Source: a bacterium
Lineage (GTDB): Bacteria > Patescibacteriota > Saccharimonadia > Saccharimonadales > UBA4665
DNA length: 64,000 nucleotides
Reading direction: 5' to 3'
NCBI GenBank assembly: GCA_021846445.1
Contig: JAJZWY010000002.1
Span: 1 to 64,000, forward strand
This document shows positions 8,244 through 16,606 of this stretch, in pieces. The notes under the pieces were generated by a model. It saw only the letters and a program-made list of their open reading frames with translations. It did not search any database and was not told the DNA's origin. The position numbers and the translations under genes were made by a program. Within the stretch, counting starts at the first letter, position 1. Every line of letters starts with the position of its first letter.

Positions 8244-9638
8244 TTACTCTATATTAAGTACTTGAGCTTGCCCAAATAAATCGTTAATTTTATTTAAGTC
8301 ACGATCTTTTTCGGGAAGTTTTAGGGTCTTGTCAACGGCTGTTTTCAGCGAAAAATCTTGATTAGTTAATTTTTTTATAATTTGAGAAATAATCTGTTTA
8401 TTTTTCAAATCATTAATTCTCTTTTGATGAAAATCAAATTTAAATGTTAAGTAAATATCGTTATTAACGAATTGAGTCTTAGCCATCATTAAAATCCCAT
8501 ATAGGGTGTTGTGCTCTTTTTTAAGTTCATCTAATAATCTATCCCAGGTTTCTTGATTTAGCTTGGTCATTCGAGGTTGTTTTTCTGAAATTTCTATTTT
8601 TGGTTGTCTTTTTATTGATTTTAGGGTTCTACTATCATGAGGAAATTGATTATCTGGCTGAGTCACAAATTCTTGAGGATGTATTGTTTTTAATAAAATT
8701 AACTCTAGATAATCGTCACTGTCTAAACTACTGTTTACTCCCAATAAATCGTTTAATAAATCAAAAACTAGTTCTTTTTTAAGTGTTAGTTTGTTTGATA
8801 TTAATCTTTGACGGAGTTGTTCCATTAAATCTTTAGCGATAATTTTTGCATTTTGACCCTGTTCGTACATTTTTCTTATTTCGTTTGATAGATCGAGATA
8901 AGTGCTCTTCGGGTTCTCTAATAGATCAATTAATTTATTTATTTGTTCCGCCGTTGGTACACCAAGTAGACTGATAACGTCTTCTGCAGTTATCTTATTT
9001 GACATTGAACTAAATTGATCTAATAAACTAATACTGTCCCTAAAACTAGCTTGTCCATGATTAGCAATAATTTTGAGAGCTTCGTCGTCTATATTCATTT
9101 TTTCAAGTTTAGAGATATCTTTGAGATGATCAAATATCAATGATTCTGGTATCGGTCGAAAATTAAATCTTTGAGTTCTACTAATTATGGTTTCTGGAAG
9201 TTTATAATATTCTGTGGTGGCAAGAATAAAGATCACATGAGCCGGCGGTTCTTCCAGGGTTTTTAAGAGTGCATTAAATGCTTCCTTTGTAAGCATATGG
9301 ACTTCATCAATAATATATATTTTGTACCTAAGTTGTGATGGTAATATATTGACTTTATCTTTTAAATCTCGGATTTCATCTATTCGTCTATTTGAAGCAG
9401 CGTCAATTTCAATAATGTCGATGTTACTTTGATCATCAATATAGGGTATTTCATTAATTTGATGTGCCAAAATTCGAGCAATTGACGTCTTCCCAACTCC
9501 ACGAGGTCCTGTAAACAAATAGGCGTGACTGAGCCGTTTCTTGTCAATGGCATTTTTTAAGATTTTGGTAATGTGATCCTGACCAATAATTTGGTCCAAA
9601 GACTTAGAACGATATTTTCTGTATAACACCTCACTCAT
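8244..9638 (-). CDS. dnaX: DNA polymerase III subunit gamma/tau, zinc module absent
   Basis: The clamp-loader ATPase. It has Walker A GPRGVGKT (44-51), Walker B IIDEVHML, sensor 1 LATTEYYKLPETIISRTQRF, and a C-terminal collar with a short tail; 464 residues is at the short end for DnaX. Between ARILAHQIN and DIIEIDAAS, other DnaX proteins carry a four-cysteine zinc module of roughly 25-30 residues. Here that stretch is a short, cysteine-free linker (about residues 62-72), so the module is deleted. A TATAAT (9647-9652) lies 8 bases before the ATG with no ribosome-binding site, giving an almost leaderless transcript. Next to dnaB and upstream of ybaB-recR. Confidence 0.95.
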   Translation of the reverse strand: MSEVLYRKYRSKSLDQIIGQDHITKILKNAIDKKRLSHAYLFTGPRGVGKTSIARILAHQINEIPYIDDQSNIDIIEIDAASNRRIDEIRDLKDKVNILPSQLRYKIYIIDEVHMLTKEAFNALLKTLEEPPAHVIFILATTEYYKLPETIISRTQRFNFRPIPESLIFDHLKDISKLEKMNIDDEALKIIANHGQASFRDSISLLDQFSSMSNKITAEDVISLLGVPTAEQINKLIDLLENPKSTYLDLSNEIRKMYEQGQNAKIIAKDLMEQLRQRLISNKLTLKKELVFDLLNDLLGVNSSLDSDDYLELILLKTIHPQEFVTQPDNQFPHDSRTLKSIKRQPKIEISEKQPRMTKLNQETWDRLLDELKKEHNTLYGILMMAKTQFVNNDIYLTFKFDFHQKRINDLKNKQIISQIIKKLTNQDFSLKTAVDKTLKLPEKDRDLNKINDLFGQAQVLNIE

Positions 9639-9679
9639 GTATAGTAATTATATCAATATTGTTAGATTTTAACTATTCT

Positions 9680-10189
9680 CTATATTGCAGCTTCGAGAGC
9701 TGCCCATTCTGCATTTTCTTCATTTTCAGGAATATTGACACTAACTTGATCACCAGGCTTTGCCTTAAAATAAGTGACGCTAGCAAGTAGTATCTGGTAT
9801 TTCTTGTCGCCTACAGTAACAAAATATTTTCCATTTTCAAGATTAAGATTACCAACAACCTGTTTTCTTGGAATTGGTCCGATTTGTTTATATAGGAAAG
9901 TTCCATCGTCTGTAATAGTTAACTTTAGGATATCTCCCTGAACTAGCTTAGATTTAGAGGCATAATTAGCGGGGACTGGGTATGTCTTACCATCACTTCC
10001 AACCATATTTTGACCATCAAAAACACCTTCAATTATCTTTCCAATTGGTTCATCGGCTGGAATAGCACTAATTTTTTGATCATCGCCAACTAAAGAAACT
10101 ATCAACTCGTTTGCTGCAGCTAAATTTGTCTCAGCTTCGAGAATTAAGTTTTTTAATCTTTTGATTTGTTTTTCTGGAATTTCTGCCAT
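9680..10189 (-). CDS. Conserved-looking orphan beside rplJL, two beta-barrel-like segments
   Basis: I do not recognise a named family. From the ATG at 10189 the protein is 169 residues. It starts with a basic/acidic helix (about 1-35), followed by two strand-rich segments. The first runs through GKIIEGVFDGQNMVGSDGK and a QGDILKLTI strand; the second covers KQVVGNLNLENGKYFVTVGD and PGDQVSVNIPENEE. They recall OB or small beta-barrel nucleic-acid-binding domains. An in-frame TTG at 10237 would add 16 residues. I prefer the ATG because TATAAT (10203-10208) lies between the two starts. It is followed by dnaX and preceded by rplL. From memory, similar proteins occur in other CPR genomes; I could not check this. 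Confidence 0.8.
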   Translation of the reverse strand: MAEIPEKQIKRLKNLILEAETNLAAANELIVSLVGDDQKISAIPADEPIGKIIEGVFDGQNMVGSDGKTYPVPANYASKSKLVQGDILKLTITDDGTFLYKQIGPIPRKQVVGNLNLENGKYFVTVGDKKYQILLASVTYFKAKPGDQVSVNIPENEENAEWAALEAAI

Positions 10190-10321
10190 TTTATCTTGTT
10201 TTATTATATTACTTTCTATCTTACCCAAAACCAACAACTATGCGGTTCTTCTTAACCGTACCACTTTTAAGGAAATTAATCAAAAAAAATATAAAATTGT
10301 GGATAACTTTTTAAGATTAAT

Positions 10322-10735
10322 TTAAGCTAGTTCTACCGTTGCCCCTGCTTCTTCTAAAGCTTTCTTAGCATTTTGAGCGTCTTCGCTCTTAGCTTTTTCT
10401 AATATTAACTTAGGAGCTCCATCAACTAGAGCTTTGGCTTCTCCTAGGCCTAGCCCAGTAATTTCTTTGACAGCTTTAATGACTGCAACTTTTTGGGTTC
10501 CAGGATCCTTAAGTGTAACATCAAACTCACTTTTTTCTTCAGCTACTGCTTCTCCTGAAGCATCACTAGCGTTAGCTTGGTTAGTTACAGCTATAGCAGG
10601 AGCAGCTGCACTGACGTCCCAATATTCTTCAAGAAAATGGACAAACTTGGAAATCTCTAATGCACTTAATTTGTCCAATTCTTTCACTAAAGATTCAAAT
10701 TCTTTAGGTATTTCTACTTTTTTGTCATTTGCCAT
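10322..10735 (-). CDS. rplL: 50S ribosomal protein L7/L12
   Basis: The stalk protein that recruits translational GTPases. The N-terminal dimer domain (about 10-45) is joined by an Ala-rich hinge (45-70) to the classic C-terminal domain, with [29 protein letters not shown] and a final [12 protein letters not shown]. It is 137 residues, slightly longer than usual because of the N-terminus and hinge. It has a good ribosome-binding site (AAGGAGAAA) and lies 22 bases after rplJ. A gap of about 130 bases separates it from the orphan start at 10189. Confidence 0.98.
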   Translation of the reverse strand: MANDKKVEIPKEFESLVKELDKLSALEISKFVHFLEEYWDVSAAAPAIAVTNQANASDASGEAVAEEKSEFDVTLKDPGTQKVAVIKAVKEITGLGLGEAKALVDGAPKLILEKAKSEDAQNAKKALEEAGATVELA

Positions 10736-10757
10736 AATTATTTCTCCTTATCCTTAT

Positions 10758-11288
10758 TTAATTAATTTTAGTCTCTCTTGCCTTGAGTACGTAAATAAAA
10801 CTTGTTAGGTTTGCGTTTAAAACTGTGACGAAGCCATTTAGTGGTTCGAGTAGAGTACCAACTAAAATAGATCGAAGTTGATTTTTAGATGGTAGTTTTG
10901 CTAGTTCTAGGACGCCTTGGCTATCTATTAATTCTCCTTTTTCGGATAATCCTGCGATAAATTCAAGATTTGGATTAGTTTTTGCAAAATTTGCCAGTGT
11001 TTGAGCTGATCCAAGTTCATCATTTTCGTTAAATGCATAGATAAGCATACCCTTGAAGACGCTTAAATCTATCTTTTTAAATTTTGGATTGTTTTCCAAA
11101 GCTTTAACAACTAGCCTGTTCTTCACTACTTTTACTGTGGTTCCGTCTTGTTTTGCTTGTTTACGTAAATTTTCTAATGATTTAACACTAGTTCCAGCAT
11201 ATCTGGCAGCAATTGTTAGTTTTGATTTATTGATTAATTCACTAACCTGACTGATGATAGCTTCTTTTTTCTGTTTTGTAAGAGCCAT
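10758..11288 (-). CDS. rplJ: 50S ribosomal protein L10
   Basis: The stalk base that anchors L7/L12 dimers to 23S rRNA. The N-terminal RNA-binding domain includes LTIAARYAGTSVKSLENLRK and VKNRLVVKALEN. The C-terminal helix, GTLLEPLNGFVTVLNANLTSFIYVLKA, carries the L12 dimers. 176 residues is typical. Upstream is a structured leader probably bound by L10 itself. L1 and L11 are encoded about 7 kb away with secE and nusG, and rpoBC is separate too, so the usual rif-region order L11-L1-L10-L12-rpoBC is split three ways. Confidence 0.97.
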   Translation of the reverse strand: MALTKQKKEAIISQVSELINKSKLTIAARYAGTSVKSLENLRKQAKQDGTTVKVVKNRLVVKALENNPKFKKIDLSVFKGMLIYAFNENDELGSAQTLANFAKTNPNLEFIAGLSEKGELIDSQGVLELAKLPSKNQLRSILVGTLLEPLNGFVTVLNANLTSFIYVLKARETKIN

Positions 11289-11304
11289 TTAATTTCTCCA
11301 AAAA

Positions 11305-11410
11305 ATTATAGGTAGGTATCGACCAATTAACCTACTGGTTGCCTAAAATAAAGATATAACCTTGGCGACATTTTCAAGAATAAATCCGTCGCTGTCATTG
11401 GCAACTTGGG
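11305..11410 (-). promoter_or_regulatory. Structured rplJ leader (L10-leader-like autoregulatory RNA)
   Basis: About 120 bases before rplJ fold on the minus strand. A long-range pair GTTGCC/GGCAAC (400-405 with 338-343) encloses a GCGAC/GTCGC stem (388-392 with 365-369). A second hairpin, GTAGGT/ACCTAC (330-335 with 312-317), sits just before the ribosome-binding site. rplJL leaders in many bacteria bind L10-(L12)4 and repress the operon. The position and the nested fold fit that role; the exact kink-turn consensus was not checked. Confidence 0.55.
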
Positions 11411-11609
11411 TCTATCCTAACATATTTTTTTGAAGGAGTAAATATGAATTATTGAGCTCCAGTTTCCTTATATCTACTTTGGGAGTAATACTGATTGGCT
11501 TAGATATGACAAATCTTTGGCATACTATCCTTATTGATGGAGTCAGTTAATTTATAGTGTTCCTATAGTTACCAGAAAGTTAATTATTAGATATATACCA
11601 TAACATATA
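11411..11609. other. Non-coding divergent region between rplJ and the solenoid-like gene
   Basis: AT-rich, with no open frame of useful length on either strand. It must contain the minus-strand promoter of the rplJL leader, but I cannot place its -35 and -10 with confidence. The plus-strand promoter of the next gene begins at 11610. Confidence 0.5.
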
Positions 11610-11638
11610 TTGACACTCGGTAAAGATCATAGTATAAT
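11610..11638 (+). promoter_or_regulatory. Perfect-consensus sigma70 promoter, leaderless gene
   Basis: TTGACA and TATAAT match the full consensus with an optimal 17-base spacer. The ATG at 11645 begins 6 bases after the -10, exactly where transcription should start, so the mRNA should be leaderless. This is the strongest promoter visible in the window. Confidence 0.88.
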
Positions 11639-11644
11639 GAACTT

Positions 11645-12217
11645 ATGTTGAGTATTAAAGCAAATGGAATAAAAAAATCGACCATAGGTTCGGTCGATGT
11701 ACTTAATTCCCGAGAAGCTGGTGTAATTGAGCATAATGGTAATACCAAGATAGCTATGGCTTCTTATATTGGTCTAGTGACGGTTTCTGGGCTTATTATT
11801 GAAAGGGCTTTTGCAGGCAGTAGTGGAGAAATATTTGGTCATGGAGATACTCGGACAGTTGAAGCCAATAGTGCCGGTAGTGTGGCTCTAGTTGGTAACC
11901 CTAATCTAGTCGTGGCAAGTGACTATGGTAGCGTGCTTGTTTTTGGGCAACCTCGAAAAACAATATCAAGAAATCATGGGCTGATTACGATCGTAACAGA
12001 GCAAGAAAATTTCCAACCAACAGAGGTAGAGACTAGCGATAATGGGCGAATTAGAATTATAACACCTGGTGTAGAAAAAGCTAGGCGTTTAGAGACTAAT
12101 GAATTACATCATAAATTAGGGATACTATTTCCTCGTAATGAGAGATTAGATCCTCTATATGTGGCCTATTCAGGATTACTTAGAGGAAGCAATCGTGACG
12201 AATATTTAGTAGTCTAG
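11645..12217 (+). CDS. Orphan repeat protein, beta-solenoid-like
   Basis: Not recognised. The 190-residue protein is built of weak repeats of about 20 residues. Each has a Gly followed by alternating Val/Ile, as in YIGLVTVSGL, SAGSVALVG, DYGSVLVFG, NHGLITIV and DNGRIRIITPG. That pattern suggests a short beta-solenoid, as in bactofilins or polymer-forming cytoskeletal proteins, although I cannot align it to them. It has no signal peptide, membrane segment or cysteine. A charged helical tail follows from about 145. It stands alone on the plus strand between minus-strand operons. The perfect promoter predicts high expression, which is unusual for an uncharacterised single gene in a reduced genome. 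A structural or surface-associated role is possible but unproven. Confidence 0.78.
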   Translation: MLSIKANGIKKSTIGSVDVLNSREAGVIEHNGNTKIAMASYIGLVTVSGLIIERAFAGSSGEIFGHGDTRTVEANSAGSVALVGNPNLVVASDYGSVLVFGQPRKTISRNHGLITIVTEQENFQPTEVETSDNGRIRIITPGVEKARRLETNELHHKLGILFPRNERLDPLYVAYSGLLRGSNRDEYLVV

Positions 12218-12370
12218 CTTTAGTTATTCTTTTCTTTCTAGCTACATAAACTATCCTTAGGGACATTCTGTAGAGTTAATTACCAAAATATTTACTTAAT
12301 AGTCGCCAAATATCGTAATTATAAATAGATAAAGCTGATATAGGGCTGATTAAAGATTTATAATAAATTT

Positions 12371-13411
12371 TTAAAGTTTTTGGATAGCTTCTGAAGGTTC
12401 TATGCCGTTTTGGTATTGTTTCTGAAACAGTATAATTCTACCTATTCCTTCTAAAATAATTTGGGGGTTTAGACCGCTTAGATGATAGCCTTTTTGGTTT
12501 AATATATGGATATTTGGGAAATTATTTAATTCCTGAATCCACTTATCCATTTGATTAAAAATACTATTATTAAAAAATGTTACGGTACCTGTTATGTCAC
12601 GAGGAATTTTATCCAGAAATAAGCCTGTTTCTCCTCTAAAGAGAGCGATTCCGGTTGATGTTTGTTCAATTAGCGCGCTTAAGTCCAACGGGATAGTGTT
12701 AAGTAAATGTTTTTGTTCTTCGAAAGGTAATTTTCTGACCTCAATTAGTCCATCGATAAGTTCATTAACTAAATTAATGGCTACTTTTCCTAACGACAAG
12801 TGCATAGTTTGAACAGAATCTAATAAGCATAGATCAATGAATTCATTATATAAAATCTGTCTTTGACTAAATTTTGACAGCGAATTTAGGGCTATTCCAA
12901 TCATTGATCCTCTAGAATAGCCAAACAATGTTATTCTAGATGTATCCTGGATCTTTTCTTTATTCAAATAGTCTAATAGTGCATTGTATGAATTAGCGTC
13001 TCTTTCGAGTATTTTTTCTTTGTTGAGTATGGTTCTTGTTAAATGACGAATCGATCCGCCTATTTGAGGATGTTCGGGGCCTAAGCTTATAGCTGGTAAA
13101 CCATTTTTTGCGAGCTGCTTGCCAATTAAGGTGTTAAATCCCTTTAATTCAGTTAGCCAAGGGGTGGTATAGACGACTGGAGGTGTCGTTGGGTCGGATT
13201 CTTTTGGGTTAAAAAATTGTCCACTGTATCTTAATTTTTCTGAATCTGTAATTTTATCTATTTCAAATTGATAATCGACTATACTATATCCGTCTCCTGA
13301 ATGATGACTTTTTTCGATTTCAAAATTTGTTACCAAAAATTTACCTTCAGGAGAAGCTACGTTGTGCTTTTCTCTCAAAGTTTTTGTCATATCCAAGACT
13401 TGGGGTACCAT
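12371..13411 (-). CDS. Alpha/beta hydrolase
   Basis: A 346-residue protein with a clear nucleophile elbow, GYSRG (164-168), making Ser166 the likely nucleophile. The upstream oxyanion region is YTTPWLTELKG (81-91). A late His in NQKGYHLSGLNP could complete the triad. The long N-terminal beta-rich segment (about 25-75) is not part of the core fold. No signal peptide is seen, so it is probably cytoplasmic. The substrate is unknown; lipase-, esterase- or peptidase-like activity is possible. Met8 is an alternative start, and neither start has a good ribosome-binding site. It is convergent with the solenoid-like gene across 153 bases and lies 62 bases downstream of tmk-thyX. Confidence 0.82.
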   Translation of the reverse strand: MVPQVLDMTKTLREKHNVASPEGKFLVTNFEIEKSHHSGDGYSIVDYQFEIDKITDSEKLRYSGQFFNPKESDPTTPPVVYTTPWLTELKGFNTLIGKQLAKNGLPAISLGPEHPQIGGSIRHLTRTILNKEKILERDANSYNALLDYLNKEKIQDTSRITLFGYSRGSMIGIALNSLSKFSQRQILYNEFIDLCLLDSVQTMHLSLGKVAINLVNELIDGLIEVRKLPFEEQKHLLNTIPLDLSALIEQTSTGIALFRGETGLFLDKIPRDITGTVTFFNNSIFNQMDKWIQELNNFPNIHILNQKGYHLSGLNPQIILEGIGRIILFQKQYQNGIEPSEAIQKL

Positions 13412-13473
13412 TGATTTTTTTTATGCTTTACTATCCAAATAGTAGTTCTTGTTTATTAAAATGTAAATAGATT

Positions 13474-15783
13474 TTATTTTTGTTTTAGCTGTTCAAGTTT
13501 GAATTGTTGATAACGTTCAGCTGCCAGTCGGGTTAGCTCAGGGTCTTCATCTTGATTGACGAATTTCATTGCTTTTCCAATATTGGGATGAACATCGACT
13601 ATTTTTTGATGCATTAAGTTAACTAATTTACGGTATCCTGGATGACCTTGGGGACTGGTACGTAATTCATGGAGATGAATTGCTTCTCTCCCGTTGTAAC
13701 TTATTTTCCAACGCATTTTATGACCAAGCAGGATTGCATATTGAGCTTCGTTAAAATAGTTCTGTTTCTGTAAATAGCTGTATAGTTCTAGGCTTAGGTC
13801 AAAACATTCTTGGTATTTCTCACTAAGCGAAGCTTTTTCGATTAACTCTGGTACTTCATAACCGAATCTTGGAGTTAAATTTTGCCATTCTAAACTATCG
13901 ACCATACGATGTCGTTGGAGGTCTCTAAAAATACCATAATCACAAACTATCTCCCACGAGTAATGGGCTTTTTCTAACGCTCTTCCAGGTTTATGTCTTC
14001 TATTTAAGCGTTCACCAATATAGGTCTTAAATATTTTGAGTTTTTGATCATAACTAAGCTGATTAATAATGGTTTCTATCTCAGAAAGTGATAAATCGGA
14101 TGATGAAAATAACATATCTGGGAGTAGATCAAGCTCATTTTTGGGGTAGTAATCTACTAAACGGGGATCGCTAGATGCTTCCTTAGGATAATTGTTTTTA
14201 AAGAGCTCTTGACTGATTTTCTTAATTTTTTGATGAGTTTGATTTTGATAGGCTACAAATGCTCCCCCTCGATCAGGTTTTTCGGCTCTTTCTAAAAATA
14301 CGGGGATAACTTTTTTAGCTTGTTGAAGTAATTTCTGACCAATATTTCTGGATTCCTGAAGGTCATCAGCTAGTAAGTGATAAATTAAACTTTCTAGGGC
14401 TTGGCCCGAGGCAAATATGCCTACCGTTGATTTTGTAGCTACTGGCAGGATCCCTCTAGCGGCATCGCATGCTTGAGCCTTTGTAGCACTTTTCCAAGCA
14501 GCATCTTTTTCGTTCTCAGGTATCGATGATGTTTTTCTGATATACTCCGTCAATTGATGAACAATTTCTGAATAGTTATCAAATATCTGATCGATTATTT
14601 TAATGTATTTGTTTTTAGCCGTGCTTTTTAGATTTTCTGGTAGATAGTATTTATATTTACCGGAACTATCTTTTTGATCGTAGTAGATATATCGAGTTGA
14701 TTGCTCTAGATAGGCAGCTAGTCTTCCCCATTCTAATTTTTTGGTAAGAAGATTGGAAGCATTTTCTATAACAAAATGTAAACCGGCAAGTTGTTGAACA
14801 GAATCATCTCCATAAGCAGTAATAACTCTCTGTAGTAAATTTTTATCTTTTTCCAGGTTGTTGGTAAATTCATCGAGTAGAATTATTCGAAGATCATTGC
14901 CCCGTCGGCTTAATCTCGCCATTGCTGCCGCTATTGTTACCGGGCTTAAGGTATTATAAAAAGCGTAAACGTCTCCATTTATGTCTGTGACTACTTTGGA
15001 TAAATAGTTTTTGCCTTCAGTTGTTAGCTGATATTGATCGCCCTTTTTAACTATTAGGTTATTAACTGGATTTTGTTCTTCAAGCTTCTGTTTAATAGGA
15101 TTATTTTGGAGTATTTCAGAGACTGAACTTGGTTTGGATAGTTGACTAACTTTAGTTGTTATACTTAGTTTAGGCTCAATATGCTCCCAAATTTTACGGA
15201 AAACTGTAGCTTGATCTTCGATAGCAAAAATAACCGGATAGTTTCTTTGTCTTGCTTCCCAGAGATATCCTGATCTAACACGTTCTAGAAATAAGCTATC
15301 TAAATTATCGAAACGTTCTCCCTGATTTCGATCTTTGGTTCTTTCTTTTAGAATTTGAACAGGCGCATCCAGAACTAGACATATATCTGGTTCAATACCA
15401 TCTACTGCAAAATTAATTATTGAATTAATACTATAGTAATCTTTAATATCTGCTCTTCCATAATATTGGATAGCTAATGTAGTAAGGTAATTCCTATCTA
15501 CAAGACAATTAATTCCATGATTGATGTTTTGGGCTATAATTTTAAGTGTTTGACTTCTGGCAGCATTATAGAGTAAAACTTCTGTTTTGGAATTCATCGG
15601 ATAATTTGGGTTTTGGGTCAAAAGTCGAATTGCCCGAGCAGTTAAGTCAGATAGAGTATCCGGTTCTCTAAAAGTTTTGACTGCTAAATTTAATTTTTTG
15701 AATTGTTTATATAATTCGAGGAGTTGAGTTGTTTTGCCTACACCCTCTGGGCCTTCCAGTACAATGTATAATCCCCTAGTCAT
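13474..15783 (-). CDS. Fusion: thymidylate kinase plus tandem ThyX-like domains
   Basis: A 769-residue fusion. Residues 1-205 are thymidylate kinase: P-loop GPEGVGKT (11-18), LVDRNYL (94-100) and a lid with GERFD. A linker leads to two ThyX-type halves. The first (about 270-500) has WGRLAAYLEQSTRY (352-365) where ThyX has RHR-x2-S-x4-S-x-R-Y, so the first Arg and His are lost but the EQSTRY end is intact. The second (about 580-769) keeps RHR (624-626) and a late Arg639. ThyX makes dTMP from dUMP with FAD and methylenetetrahydrofolate, and Tmk phosphorylates it to dTDP. The two halves may form composite active sites. It overlaps dcd by 8 bases; together they would convert dCTP to dTDP. Confidence 0.93.
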   Translation of the reverse strand: MTRGLYIVLEGPEGVGKTTQLLELYKQFKKLNLAVKTFREPDTLSDLTARAIRLLTQNPNYPMNSKTEVLLYNAARSQTLKIIAQNINHGINCLVDRNYLTTLAIQYYGRADIKDYYSINSIINFAVDGIEPDICLVLDAPVQILKERTKDRNQGERFDNLDSLFLERVRSGYLWEARQRNYPVIFAIEDQATVFRKIWEHIEPKLSITTKVSQLSKPSSVSEILQNNPIKQKLEEQNPVNNLIVKKGDQYQLTTEGKNYLSKVVTDINGDVYAFYNTLSPVTIAAAMARLSRRGNDLRIILLDEFTNNLEKDKNLLQRVITAYGDDSVQQLAGLHFVIENASNLLTKKLEWGRLAAYLEQSTRYIYYDQKDSSGKYKYYLPENLKSTAKNKYIKIIDQIFDNYSEIVHQLTEYIRKTSSIPENEKDAAWKSATKAQACDAARGILPVATKSTVGIFASGQALESLIYHLLADDLQESRNIGQKLLQQAKKVIPVFLERAEKPDRGGAFVAYQNQTHQKIKKISQELFKNNYPKEASSDPRLVDYYPKNELDLLPDMLFSSSDLSLSEIETIINQLSYDQKLKIFKTYIGERLNRRHKPGRALEKAHYSWEIVCDYGIFRDLQRHRMVDSLEWQNLTPRFGYEVPELIEKASLSEKYQECFDLSLELYSYLQKQNYFNEAQYAILLGHKMRWKISYNGREAIHLHELRTSPQGHPGYRKLVNLMHQKIVDVHPNIGKAMKFVNQDEDPELTRLAAERYQQFKLEQLKQK

Positions 15784-16489
15784 AAAGTAACTCTTTTATT
15801 TTAACTGGAAGATTGCGAGAATCAAGATAAGCCTTGGGTATCATTTGATCAGGAGACCAATTTAAAATAATTTGCCCAAGATCCGTTCCTTGTTGGTATT
15901 TTCCGCTAAAGTCGTTATCTCTACCTTCACCATAATTTCCTAGAACTGGTCCTGTTTCATGAAAAATTGCTTGAGCTATTCGTTCTCCAACTGGCAATAA
16001 AACTGTTTCGCGCTCATTGAGATTGTATATTTCAAGTGTTAGGCGATTAATATAACCTGGATCTACCCATCCAGCATCAAAACAAACTGCTACGCCGTTT
16101 CTACCCCAACTGGACCTAGATTTTAATTCATATGCCCCAGGTGGTTTAATCCCAAAAAATTCATGAGTATGGGCTAGTATCCTTTCTTGTGGTTTGAGGC
16201 TAATTACGGGATGATTGGGGGGTATGTTTTTAAATAATTTATAGCCATTTAGATCGCACCATTTCTGATGCTCAATTGCCCTAAAAGGTCCCTCAAAATA
16301 GCGTTCTACTTCTTCCTTATCAAAAGGATTGTAAACAGTCCTATCATTCAATTTTTCTATTCTATAAAAGTTATACCCTAATGTAACATCCAAACTGGCA
16401 TGCGATATATGTTTTGGATTGAAGGGGTGGCAAAGAATATGCTCACTCTCAATATATTCTTTTATTTGAATATTACTTAGTACTGACAA
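15776..16489 (-). CDS. dcd: dCTP deaminase-family protein
   Basis: Deaminates dCTP; some members also hydrolyse the product to dUMP. The 237-residue trimeric dUTPase-fold protein has the substrate-binding loop RSSWGR (125-130), an AGWVDPGY core strand, the catalytic Glu153 in LEIYN, GERIAQAIFH and a C-terminal KYQQGTD (197-203). It is longer than E. coli Dcd (193 residues) through an insertion near 45-90. The start is TTG, fixed by GGAGGT 5 bases upstream. Its end overlaps tmk-thyX. A bifunctional dCTP deaminase/dUTPase would supply dUMP directly to ThyX, but sequence alone does not prove that activity. Confidence 0.9.
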   Translation of the reverse strand: MSVLSNIQIKEYIESEHILCHPFNPKHISHASLDVTLGYNFYRIEKLNDRTVYNPFDKEEVERYFEGPFRAIEHQKWCDLNGYKLFKNIPPNHPVISLKPQERILAHTHEFFGIKPPGAYELKSRSSWGRNGVAVCFDAGWVDPGYINRLTLEIYNLNERETVLLPVGERIAQAIFHETGPVLGNYGEGRDNDFSGKYQQGTDLGQIILNWSPDQMIPKAYLDSRNLPVKIKELLYD

Positions 16490-16606
16490 TTGTTACCTCC
16501 AAATATATATTTTATTTTAAGTTGACTTTAATAAGCAAGCATAAGCTTTTATAATATTCAAAAAAGTTTTATAATTTCCAATAACATAAATTATTAAAAC
16601 ACAATT

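Noticed and set aside
11444-11455. AAGGAG followed by ATG and three codons on the plus strand
   Set aside because: Only three codons before a stop, and it lies in the promoter region of rplJ on the other strand; chance.
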